From an uncultured bacterium (GTDB lineage: Bacteria; Acidobacteriota; Thermoanaerobaculia; Multivoradales; JAHEKO01), in assembly GCA_905479655.1 (NCBI GenBank), contig CAJQNK010000180.1, forward strand, positions 1 through 46,424: DNA of 46,424 nt, written 5' to 3'. Below the pieces are notes generated by a model, which searched no databases, had not been told where the DNA came from, and worked only from the letters and a program-made list of their open reading frames with translations. The position numbers and the translations under genes are program-made. This document shows positions 26,201-33,118 of this stretch, in pieces; position 1 is the first letter of the stretch; the number at the start of each line of letters is the position of its first letter.

Positions 26201-26907
26201 AGCGCCTTCTGAGGACGGAGACGGCCCAGCGAAAGGGCCTCTCCCGGGGCCGGTTCGCCGTCCTGGCGGTGGCAGACACGGGTCACGGGATGGACGAGGG
26301 CACGCGGGGACGTGTCTTCGAGCCCTTCTTCACCACCAAGGAGAAGGGGCATGGCACCGGGCTCGGGTTGTCGACCGTCTACGGAATCGTCCGCCAGCAC
26401 CGGGGCGAGATCCACGTCGAGAGCGAGCCGCAACGCGGGACCCGCTTCGAGATCTACTTCCCGGTCGTCGAAGAGCACGATCCTGAGCCGAAGCGGATCG
26501 TCAAGGGAAGCCTGAGCGTCTCGGGTAACGGCGAGAGAATTCTCCTGGCAGAGGACGATCCGGAGGTTCGAAAACTGGCCTCTCGCGTCCTGCGCCAGGC
26601 CGGCTACCACGTCCAGACCGCCGTCGACGGCGCAGAGGCTCTGGAGCTGGCCGCGGCCTCCCCTCCCTTCGACCTCGTCCTGAGCGACGTCGTCATGCCG
26701 GGCCTCACGGGGCCGCGGCTGGTGGACCGATTGCGGGAGCGCCAACCCGATCTGCCGGCGATCCTGATGACCGGTTACTCGGTGCCCGGAAGCCTGGACC
26801 GCACGAAGGCGCGGGTACTGCTCAAGCCGTTCAAGCCGACCGAGCTTCTCGACGTCGTGAGCCGGGTCCTCCGGGAGAAACGACGAGGCCTCACGCCACC
26901 CGACTGA
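23266..26907 (+). CDS. Membrane hybrid histidine kinase: MASE1-like, multi-PAS, HisKA, HATPase, receiver
   Basis: A 1213-residue sensor kinase. About residues 20-320 form eight or so membrane helices like the MASE1 sensory domain. Four PAS-type regions follow (about 325-455, 465-575, 590-705, 710-825). HisKA has the phosphorylated His850 in GIAHDFNNLLTPILGY, HATPase has NLVINARDAM, ADTGHGMD and GTGLGLSTVYGIV, and the receiver ends the protein with acceptor Asp1141 (SDVVMPG) and Lys in LLKPFKP. The subfamily is the one with HDFNN/receiver tails. A TAG at 23254 limits the start to 23257 or later; the GTG at 23266 is the first choice. A run of ten G (24369-24378) lies in the first PAS. No HTH partner gene is adjacent. 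Confidence 0.92.
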   Translation: MPGGREPDSPSLSPLQGRSERTLLAGIVALGASALLAALFFGRLLEPPPTAPPFWLAPGLAAATLASLRRSPRFAMAGALFLLIAGLGARIGHPPTVLLALAGAGTLTPLLFAELLRGDDDRPILFDRIGDTVRLFLAALGSVAAGATLEALNWWSLSRPQGFRGLISEPAPFQDLLLRLATQDLLSILLVVPVVFAWREEPSPYRALFDRREAEKGLLFAVVLVWATFVLGGPWSVLHVPAPVWPIAFLLWTALRLSIRTTSAMGLVVGTVLLTASHNGSGPFSTRFWGSPDSIFPLQLYLALGLLAVLAVSAVLQDRNRIELALEESERRLALALAAAGHGVWELDVETDEVRWDDTWRELLGVATGGGPSSHDEWLERVHPGDRPRVETALDRHLRSDSPDYEVEYRFRTAAGGWRWLLDRGRVVEHDLRGRPRRVTGTMQEIHDRKIAELLLESEKELSDSLISSLPGVAFVADPDGRLLRWNRHLESITGTSRETIRSLDGLTFVDRRHRRRAESAFEAARSQGESSFECDLVGEGGECRPFLLSVRPIEIESASCVVVSGIDLTPLRRAEDRERRSREQLVDIARQIPGIVFQAVGRPGRLPRITFVGEGIRNLLGIDPDSVTGESFDYSQWLVPGEAERVSRVLEEASRTGSPLEIETTVQLSDGSERWVRVEATPRTAQAGNVVWNAVAFDITQHRAGEQLTSRLAAILEATTDLVATTDDNGKILYMNRAGRRLLRLPLEGETGLRIEDLYSPELGAAVVKEGMPAARRRGVWSAETSLVAQNGEEIPVLQILLAHKSRKGSVDYYSTIAKDIRQRVDLERQLLQAQKMEALGQLAAGIAHDFNNLLTPILGYVELFGSTLEEDDPRNQDVDRIREAAEAAARLTRKLLALGRRQIMEFHHLDLAAEVDGFAEILRRSVREDIAIEFDLGAIVLPIRGDPAQIQQILMNLVINARDAMSEGGRITISTSERLLRTETAQRKGLSRGRFAVLAVADTGHGMDEGTRGRVFEPFFTTKEKGHGTGLGLSTVYGIVRQHRGEIHVESEPQRGTRFEIYFPVVEEHDPEPKRIVKGSLSVSGNGERILLAEDDPEVRKLASRVLRQAGYHVQTAVDGAEALELAAASPPFDLVLSDVVMPGLTGPRLVDRLRERQPDLPAILMTGYSVPGSLDRTKARVLLKPFKPTELLDVVSRVLREKRRGLTPPD

Positions 26908-26916
26908 TCCCGTCGT

Positions 26917-28635
26917 TCACGGGGAGGTCGCGGGACGCAGGTCGTCGACGACGAGCTGGAGCCGGTTGGCGCCCCGGAAGTCGTTGCGCTCGAGCTTGCA
27001 GGCCAGGTCCACACCGTCGCCGGGACGGACCCCGCCGGCGAGGTCGCCGCGGCGCCACAGGACGGCCTCCGCGAGCCCGGCGCCGGCGTCGACCACCAGC
27101 TTCAGATGCCGCCTGTCCCGACCGATGGTCCGAACCCGCTCGACCCGGCATCCTGCCACCAGGAAACGCGGACGCTCGTTGCCGGGACCGAACGGCGCCA
27201 GACCGGAGATGGAGTCGAGGGCCGCGAGGCTCACGTCCCTCGCATCCAATCGGCAGTCGATGGTCAGGGTCGGCTCCAGGTCCTCCGGCTCGATGTGCTC
27301 GGCGGCGTCGGCAGCCATCCTCTCCTGGAGTGCCGTGTACGACTCCGCTCGCAGGGAGAACCCAGCCGCCGCAGCATGCCCTCCATGCTCCACGAGGAGA
27401 TCCGAGATCCGCGACAGCCCCTCGGCCAGGTTGTACCCCCGGGGACTGCGGGCGGAGCCGGTCAGCAGACCGCCGCCGCGCATGCCGGAGCAGGCGAGGA
27501 CGGGGCGCCCGTAGCGGTCCGCCAGACGCGATGCGATCAGGCCCACGACGCCCAGATGCCAGTCGTCTCCTCGAACGACCAACGCCCGAGCGTCGGTCAT
27601 CCCCTCGCTCTCCACCTGCTCGATCGCCTCCTCGACACCGCTCTCCTGTAGGTCCTGACGGCGGCCGTTGAGCCGGTCGAGCTCCTCCGCCAGCGCCGTC
27701 GCCTCGCCGACACTCGTGCAGCGGACCAACCGGAGAGCCAGGTCGGCCGAGGCCAGACGGCCGGCGCTGTTCAGACGGGGACCGAGAACGAAGCCGATGG
27801 TGGAGGTGTCGATCCGGGTGGAGGCTCCCGCGGCCCGCTTCAGGGCCACCAACCCCGGCCGGCGCGTCCCCCGCAGGATCTGGAGCCCACGCCTCGTCAG
27901 GAGCCTGTTCTCGCCGACCATCGGCGCCACGTCCGCCACCGTCCCGAGAGCAACGAGATCGAGGAGCGAGTTGAGGTACTTCCTCCTCTCGTCCTCCGGC
28001 AGCCGCCCGACGCTGGCCGCCTGGATCACCTTGAAGGCCACCCCCACCGCGGCCAGTCCCTTGAACGGATAGGGGCAGTCGGAACGGTTCGGATTGACGA
28101 CCGCGACGGCCTCGGGAAGTGACTCCTCAGGCAGGTGGTGGTCGATGACGATGACGTCGATCCCCAGGCCGCGGGCCTGATCGATGGCTTCGAACGACCC
28201 GATGCCGTTGTCCGCCGTGACGATCAGGCCGGGCCGGACGCCCTCCTGCATCGCTCGCTCCAGGGCCGCGGGACGCATCCCGTAGCCGTCGCGCAGACGA
28301 TCGGGCAGGAAGGGACGCGCGGGAACGCCGACCCGCTCCAGATAGTCGAGGAGGAGGGCGGTCGAGGTCACGCCATCCACGTCGTAGTCCCCGAAGACGA
28401 GGACCGGCTCGGATCTCCCCGCCGCCGCAGCCAGGCGCTCGACCGCGGCCTCCATGTCGCGCAGCTCGAAGGGATCGTGGAGGATCTCGGGCGAGTCCGA
28501 GACATCCGCGGAGCTCAGCGAGCGGTTCGCGAGCAGGACATCGACGAGGGAGTCGTAGGGGCCCTCGTGGAGGATCTCCCACACCGGGTAGCGCCGCATC
28601 GGCGCGGTTTCGACCCCTGGGTCGCCGGCCGTCAC
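26917..28635 (-). CDS. recJ: Single-stranded-DNA-specific exonuclease RecJ
   Basis: 5'-3' exonuclease on single-stranded DNA in recombination and mismatch repair. The 572-residue length is normal. DHH-family motifs: FGDYDVDGVTSTALL (motif I), TADNGIG, IDHHLPEE (DHH, motif III), GTVADVAPM, GFVLGPRLNSAGRL; the DHHA1 part has HGGHAAAAGFSL; the C-terminal OB part has LAPFGPGNERPRFLV. The start could be the GTG at 28635 (13 bases after the upstream stop) or the ATG at 28599 (MRRYPVWEIL). The longer form is listed. It converges on the kinase gene. Confidence 0.94.
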   Translation of the reverse strand: MTAGDPGVETAPMRRYPVWEILHEGPYDSLVDVLLANRSLSSADVSDSPEILHDPFELRDMEAAVERLAAAAGRSEPVLVFGDYDVDGVTSTALLLDYLERVGVPARPFLPDRLRDGYGMRPAALERAMQEGVRPGLIVTADNGIGSFEAIDQARGLGIDVIVIDHHLPEESLPEAVAVVNPNRSDCPYPFKGLAAVGVAFKVIQAASVGRLPEDERRKYLNSLLDLVALGTVADVAPMVGENRLLTRRGLQILRGTRRPGLVALKRAAGASTRIDTSTIGFVLGPRLNSAGRLASADLALRLVRCTSVGEATALAEELDRLNGRRQDLQESGVEEAIEQVESEGMTDARALVVRGDDWHLGVVGLIASRLADRYGRPVLACSGMRGGGLLTGSARSPRGYNLAEGLSRISDLLVEHGGHAAAAGFSLRAESYTALQERMAADAAEHIEPEDLEPTLTIDCRLDARDVSLAALDSISGLAPFGPGNERPRFLVAGCRVERVRTIGRDRRHLKLVVDAGAGLAEAVLWRRGDLAGGVRPGDGVDLACKLERNDFRGANRLQLVVDDLRPATSP

Positions 28636-28648
28636 GCGGGTCGTTCCG

Positions 28649-29398
28649 TCACGGGGCCAGGGGCTCGACCCGGAGCTCTCTCAGGCGCACCGTCGAGACC
28701 GTCCGCATGGCAGCGACCGACTCCTCGTCGATGGAGTCGACAGAGAGCCCGTCGGCGTCCACGCCGAGGTTCTCCTGGTCGAAGAAGAGGAGACCGCCCA
28801 CCCGTCGGTACTCGAAACCGCGGCGAAAGCGGAGACCGCCGGGGCGCCCCTCGAAACTGTAGGCGAACTGCTCCAGGCGGCCTGTCCCGGCGTCGAACCA
28901 GTAGAGGTACTCGTCGTTCGCGTCGGTGCTCGAGCCGGCCTCGAACCACACCTTCACCTTGTGGAGGCGCCGGTCTCCCCAGCTCTCGATCCCCAGGTCG
29001 GTCATGCGCACCGAGGGGTCCGCCAACCGGTAGGGCAGGAAGCAGAAGTAGACCCTGGCCGTGGCCCAGTCGCGCAACGCCTGGACACGCTCCGGCTCGG
29101 GCTCGCGCGGCTCGCCGTCCACCCACCACTCCACGCTGTCGTTGTCGATCCGCACGACCCAGCGTTCCTCACCCCTCGGCCCTTCCACGCGGTAGGCGAA
29201 GCGCCCGCCATCCACCGTCACGTCCAGGTCGTAGCACCCGGACAGCGAACAGAGCTTCAGCCGGGTGCGGCTCGAGGTGTAGCGCTCCCCTCCATGGAAC
29301 TCGATCGAGCGCCCGACGATGGCCGGGGGCCCGTCCGCGGGGGCCGGGGGAGCCGGCGATGCGACGCCGAGACCGGCGAGGAGAAGCAGGAAGGTCAT
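28649..29398 (-). CDS. DUF6503-type secreted protein
   Basis: A 249-residue exported protein; signal peptide about 1-21. The pattern of the mature part fits DUF6503: IEFHGGERYTSSRTRLKLCS near the start, ATARVYFCFLPYRLADPSVR, KVKVWFEAGSSTDANDEYLY, and RFRRGFEYRRVGGLLFFDQE. These beta-rich proteins occur in many environmental bacteria; function unknown. Cys in KLCSLSGCYDL may form a disulfide. The ATG at 29398 follows TATGAT by 8 bases, so it is likely leaderless. recJ follows 13 bases downstream on the same strand and is probably co-transcribed. Confidence 0.75.
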   Translation of the reverse strand: MTFLLLLAGLGVASPAPPAPADGPPAIVGRSIEFHGGERYTSSRTRLKLCSLSGCYDLDVTVDGGRFAYRVEGPRGEERWVVRIDNDSVEWWVDGEPREPEPERVQALRDWATARVYFCFLPYRLADPSVRMTDLGIESWGDRRLHKVKVWFEAGSSTDANDEYLYWFDAGTGRLEQFAYSFEGRPGGLRFRRGFEYRRVGGLLFFDQENLGVDADGLSVDSIDEESVAAMRTVSTVRLRELRVEPLAP

Positions 29399-29406
29399 CG
29401 CGGCAC

Positions 29407-29412
29407 ATCATA
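29407..29412 (-). promoter_or_regulatory. -10 box TATGAT of the DUF6503-recJ operon (leaderless type)
   Basis: TATGAT on the minus strand ends 8 bases before the ATG at 29398, with no ribosome site in the gap. Confidence 0.6.
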
Positions 29413-29464
29413 GCCCGGCCCGAGCGTCGGGAACGGGCGCCGGGGGAGTGTCCGCCGTGGCATC

Positions 29465-30598
29465 ATGAGGGCGATGAGCCACCCTGCGATCCGTCTGTCC
29501 GCCGCACTCCTCCTCGCGGCCTCCTTCGCGGTCGCGGCTGAGCCCGGATCCCAGGGCCCCTCGACGACCGAGGTCCTCCTGCCGAGGGCCTTCGCCGAGC
29601 ACGCCGGTCCGGCCGCCACGGCCCCCCCCGGCGACCGCATCGCCTTCAGCCGAGCCGGCGCCGAGGGGTACCTGGATCTCTACACCGCCCGTCCCGACGG
29701 CACGGACGAACGTTGCCTCACCTGCCGGCCGATCGCGTTCCGCAATCGCCACGCCGGCGCGCCCGCCTGGCATCCGTCCGGCGACTGGCTGGTCTTCCAG
29801 CTCGAGAAGCCGTTCGAGGAAGCTGGGCGGCCCTTCCCGTTCCAGGAGGTTCCTGGACGCAGCCTGGGGGACGACCTCTGGACGGTGAGCGCGGACGGCT
29901 CGCGGTCCGGACCTCTGACCCGGCGGGGCGAGCGCGGCGGGCGGGTGCTCTCCCCCCGGCTCTCCTACGAGGGCCGCCACCTCGTCTTCGCGGAGAGGGT
30001 CGCGGCCTCGGGCGGAACGTGGGGACAGTGGGTGCTGCGGGTGGCCGAGGTCGAGGTTCGGCGGGGGGTACCGCGGCTCGGCAAGGTCAAGACCTACGAG
30101 CCCGGGCCGGGGCCGTTCTACGAGCCCTACGCCTTCACGACCGATGACCGGGGTGTGATCTACGCGTCGAACCCGGCGCCCGGCGCCCCGGAGAGCGGCC
30201 TCGATCTCTTCGTTCTCCGGCTGGACTCGGGGAAGGTCGAGCGGTTGACCGACAGCCCCCGGACCTGGGACCGTTTCGCGGCGCCGGCGCCCGCCGGCAC
30301 ACTCCTCGTCTGGAGCTCGAGCGAGGGTCTCGACGCCGGAGGCGGTGCGCTCGGTCGTCGCGACCGGACCGCGGCGAGCGTCCCTCTCGATCTGTGGACG
30401 ATGGACGTAGACTCCGGGGAGCGCCGGAGGCTCACCCACTTCAACGATCCGATGGACCCGGCCTACGCGGGTCGGATGCGCCTCGGGCCGACCGCATGGA
30501 GCCGTTCCGGCGATCGGCTGTGGGTGCTGGTGACGCCGCTCGCCGAACCGGCGGCCGCCGACCTGGTGACCCTCGACCTCGTGGCGGCGCAGCCATGA
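29465..30598 (+). CDS. Secreted TolB-like beta-propeller protein
   Basis: A 377-residue exported protein (signal peptide about 1-25) with repeated PD40/WD40-like TolB motifs: IAFSRAGAEGYLDLYTARPD, APAWHPSGDWLVFQLE, LWTVSADGSRSGPLTRRGER, SPRLSYEGRHLVFAERV, LDLFVLRLDSGKVERLTDSP and LWTMDVDSGERRRLTHFNDP. There is no peptidase domain. It likely binds a partner in the periplasm. ATGs at 29465 and 29474 are both possible. It overlaps the next lipoprotein gene by ATGA, which suggests joint function. Confidence 0.83.
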   Translation: MRAMSHPAIRLSAALLLAASFAVAAEPGSQGPSTTEVLLPRAFAEHAGPAATAPPGDRIAFSRAGAEGYLDLYTARPDGTDERCLTCRPIAFRNRHAGAPAWHPSGDWLVFQLEKPFEEAGRPFPFQEVPGRSLGDDLWTVSADGSRSGPLTRRGERGGRVLSPRLSYEGRHLVFAERVAASGGTWGQWVLRVAEVEVRRGVPRLGKVKTYEPGPGPFYEPYAFTTDDRGVIYASNPAPGAPESGLDLFVLRLDSGKVERLTDSPRTWDRFAAPAPAGTLLVWSSSEGLDAGGGALGRRDRTAASVPLDLWTMDVDSGERRRLTHFNDPMDPAYAGRMRLGPTAWSRSGDRLWVLVTPLAEPAAADLVTLDLVAAQP

Positions 30599-31035
30599 CC
30601 GGACGGGCCGCGATCATGGTCTGCACCCTGCTGGTCCTGGGCTGCGGCGCCGACGACGGGACCGACGGACGCTCCTCGGCGACCGGGGGCGACTCCCGCA
30701 TGTACGTCGTCCGGGGCGTCGTGACGCGCCTCGAACCGAAGACCTCGCCGCCTCAGGTCTGGCTGCGCCACGAGGCGATCCCCGGGTTCGTCGGCCCCGA
30801 CGGTCGGGAGAGCGGCATGGATCCGATGGAGATGCCCTTTCCCCTGGCCCCGGGCGTCGAGATCGGGAGCCTGGCGCGGGGGGACGAGGTCCAGGCGGTG
30901 CTGGAGATCGACTGGCGAGCCGATCTCCCGGCCAAGCTGACACGACTCGAGACGCTGCCGCCCGGGACCGAGTTGAACTTCGATCCTCTTCCCGAGGAGA
31001 AGCTCGAGCCGAGCGGGGAGCCTCCGGACAACTGA
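30595..31035 (+). CDS. Lipoprotein resembling copper-binding (CusF/SCO1 N-terminal type) domains
   Basis: A 146-residue protein with lipobox VLGCG (Cys17 region) and a small beta-barrel-like domain: YVVRGVVTRLEPKTSPPQVW, then LRHEAIPGF and MDPMEMPFPL, followed by LARGDEVQAVLEIDW. The order G-V-V...L-R-H-E-x-I-P-G...M-x-M-P-F...G-D-x-V matches the domain found in periplasmic copper-binding proteins and ahead of SCO1 domains, where His and Met bind copper. A conserved MxMPF is present. The TolB-like gene upstream overlaps it. Copper binding is inferred. Confidence 0.7.
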   Translation: MTGRAAIMVCTLLVLGCGADDGTDGRSSATGGDSRMYVVRGVVTRLEPKTSPPQVWLRHEAIPGFVGPDGRESGMDPMEMPFPLAPGVEIGSLARGDEVQAVLEIDWRADLPAKLTRLETLPPGTELNFDPLPEEKLEPSGEPPDN

Positions 31036-31055
31036 CGCCGCCGGCTGGTGACGAG

Positions 31056-32126
31056 CTACATCTCCTCGTGCGGTCCCCGGGCCAGGATGCGATCCACCCG
31101 CCGGCGCGACGCCGCGACCGGAGACTCCTTCCGCTCCCGGGCCTCGGCGAAGATCTCGGTCAGCGAGTCGCCGATCCCCTCGACCGAGCGGGCGAGAACC
31201 CCTTCTTCGACGACACCCCGGGCGATCAGGCCGAAGACCATGGCGGCCCCGGCATTGATCACGTAGTCGGGCGCGTAGAGAATCTCCCGCTCGAGGAGCC
31301 TCTTCGAATCCTCCTCCGGGTCCTCGAGCTGGTTGTTGGCCGAACCGGCCACGACCCGACAGCGGAGCTGGGGGATGGTCCTCTGGTTGAGCGTTCCGCC
31401 GATGGCGCTGGGCGCGTAGGCATCGCACTCGGTCGAGTAGACCTCTTCCAACGGCACGACCCGGGCATCGTAATGGTCCGTGATCGCCTTCACGCGACGT
31501 GGATCCACGTCGGAGACCAGCAACCGGCCGCCGCCGTCGCCGACGAAGCGAGCCAGCGCACCGCCGACGTCGCCGAGACCCTGCACCAGCACGGTTCGGC
31601 CCTCGACCTCCGAGCTGCCGAAGGCGTGTCCCAGAGCGGCGCGCAGACCACTGAACACACCCAACGCGGTGAAGTAGCCGGCATCCACCGACTGCTTCTC
31701 GGTGTTCACGCCGTGCACGTGGCAGGTCTGCGAGCGGACGACGACCATGTCTTCCGGGGTGGTGCCAAGATCGACGCCGGTCGAGTAGACGCCGTTCAGC
31801 GAGTCGACCAACACGCCGTAACGACGGAAGAGACCCACACGCTCCTCGCCCTCCAGGGTACGTGGAATGGCGAGGACGGCCTTGCCGCCGCCGTTGCGGA
31901 AGTCGATGGCCGCCCACTTGCAGGTCATGCCCTCGGCGAGCTTCATCGCGTCGGCGAGCCCGTCTTCCGGTGTCGGGTAGATCTTCATCCGGGTGCCGCC
32001 GCTGGCGGGACCCAGGGTCATGTTGTGGAGCGCGATGAACATCCAGGTGCCCGTCTCCGCGTCGTAACGCGTGACCACCGCCTGGCCGTCCCAGCGCTCG
32101 ATCAGGTTCTTCATCCTCTGTGCCAC
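31056..32126 (-). CDS. Leucine/valine/phenylalanine-type dehydrogenase
   Basis: NAD-dependent oxidative deamination of a branched-chain or aromatic amino acid. The 356 residues have the Leu-dehydrogenase layout: LGPASGGTRMKIY and GMTCKWAAIDFRNGGGKAVL (active-site lysines), DLGTTPEDMVVV, then the NAD domain VLVQGLGDVGGALARFVGD and GSANNQLEDPEEDSKRLLER with YAPDYVINAG. The closest well-known enzymes are leucine and valine dehydrogenases; the exact substrate is open. Two starts are possible: GTG 32126 with TTGGAG 5 bases upstream, or ATG 32114. Longer frames upstream are non-coding. It is divergent from pepE and convergent with the copper-type lipoprotein. Confidence 0.92.
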   Translation of the reverse strand: MAQRMKNLIERWDGQAVVTRYDAETGTWMFIALHNMTLGPASGGTRMKIYPTPEDGLADAMKLAEGMTCKWAAIDFRNGGGKAVLAIPRTLEGEERVGLFRRYGVLVDSLNGVYSTGVDLGTTPEDMVVVRSQTCHVHGVNTEKQSVDAGYFTALGVFSGLRAALGHAFGSSEVEGRTVLVQGLGDVGGALARFVGDGGGRLLVSDVDPRRVKAITDHYDARVVPLEEVYSTECDAYAPSAIGGTLNQRTIPQLRCRVVAGSANNQLEDPEEDSKRLLEREILYAPDYVINAGAAMVFGLIARGVVEEGVLARSVEGIGDSLTEIFAEARERKESPVAASRRRVDRILARGPHEEM

Positions 32127-32342
32127 GTGTTCTCCAACAGGGATCGCTCTGCGGTCTGTGGACCGCGGACCGCGGAACCGGGGGCGCCCGACGCTCGTCG
32201 TCGCGCCCGGTAGGCGGAATGCCATGGGTTCGGGTGGGCTCGTCGTGTCAGACCGGGGACGGACCGCGCCCTCCGGCGAGCCTAGATGATACCAGCCCGA
32301 CGAACCGCTGTCCCGCTCGCGGACCGGAGCCGTCGGCGACGT

Positions 32343-32348
32343 TAGAAT
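32343..32348 (+). promoter_or_regulatory. -10 box TAGAAT of pepE (leaderless type)
   Basis: TAGAAT ends 7 bases before the ATG at 32356; no ribosome site in the gap. A TATCAT on the minus strand (about 32285-32290) could serve the divergent dehydrogenase. Confidence 0.6.
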
Positions 32349-32355
32349 CCCGGTC

Positions 32356-33060
32356 ATGATGCGTCGGCTACTCCTGATCAGCAACTCGACCCAACACGGG
32401 ACCGGCTATCTCGATCACTGCATGGCCGAGATCCTCGACCTCCTGGGCGATGTCCGACGCGTCGCGTTCGTGCCCTTCGCGCTGAGCGACCGCGAGGGGT
32501 ACGCCGACGTCGTTGCCGAGCGTTTCCGCCGGGAGGGGATCGAGGTCGCCAGGGTCACGGCGGACGAGGCCGGCCAGCGCACGGTGGAGGATGCGGAGGC
32601 CGTCTTCACGGGCGGCGGCAACACGTTCCGCCTGCTGGACGTGCTCCAGCGCACCGGCCTCCTCGACATCGTCAGCCGACGGGCCCGGGCCGGAATGCCG
32701 TACTTCGGGGCCAGCGCCGGCTCCAACATCGCGGCGCCCACGATCCGCACGACGAACGACATGCCCATCGTCGAGCCCGCCTCGTTCCGCTCGCTCGACC
32801 TCGTGCCGTTCCAGATCAACCCCCACTACCTGGACCCGGAGCCCGGCTCGACCCACATGGGAGAGACACGGGAGCAGCGGCTGCAGGAGTACCTGGAAGA
32901 GAACGACACCCCGGTCGTCGGCCTGCGCGAGGGCGGCTGGATCCGCGTCGAAGGCGCCGGGGGCCGCCTCGGAGGGCTGCACAGCGCGCGGATCTTCCGC
33001 CGCGGGCGCCCCCCCGAGGAGCGGTCTGCCGGCGGCCCGCTCGACGACCTCCTGGCCTGA
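32356..33060 (+). CDS. pepE: Peptidase E (alpha-aspartyl dipeptidase)
   Basis: Cleaves dipeptides with N-terminal aspartate; cytoplasmic serine peptidase of family S51. The 234 residues match. The nucleophile is Ser120 in FGASAGSN, the same number as in Salmonella PepE. Other marks are FTGGGNTFRLLDVLQRTGLL, IRTTNDMPIVEP and FQINPHYLDPEPGSTHMGET carrying the catalytic His. The C terminus ends in GGPLDDLLA. The ATG is leaderless after TAGAAT. Convergent with the metalloprotease gene. Confidence 0.95.
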   Translation: MMRRLLLISNSTQHGTGYLDHCMAEILDLLGDVRRVAFVPFALSDREGYADVVAERFRREGIEVARVTADEAGQRTVEDAEAVFTGGGNTFRLLDVLQRTGLLDIVSRRARAGMPYFGASAGSNIAAPTIRTTNDMPIVEPASFRSLDLVPFQINPHYLDPEPGSTHMGETREQRLQEYLEENDTPVVGLREGGWIRVEGAGGRLGGLHSARIFRRGRPPEERSAGGPLDDLLA

Positions 33061-33092
33061 CCGGTCGGCCACCCGCGGCGCCAGCCCGCGAA

Positions 33093-33118
33093 ACACACCC
33101 GATGAGAAGGTCAGGCTA
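33093..33118. repeat. Right tip of the palindromic repeat element
   Basis: ACACCCGATGAGAAGGTCAGGCTA matches the right end of the element at 4931-5113. No arm sequence accompanies it. The terminal CTA is, on the minus strand, the TAG stop codon of the metalloprotease gene. Confidence 0.75.
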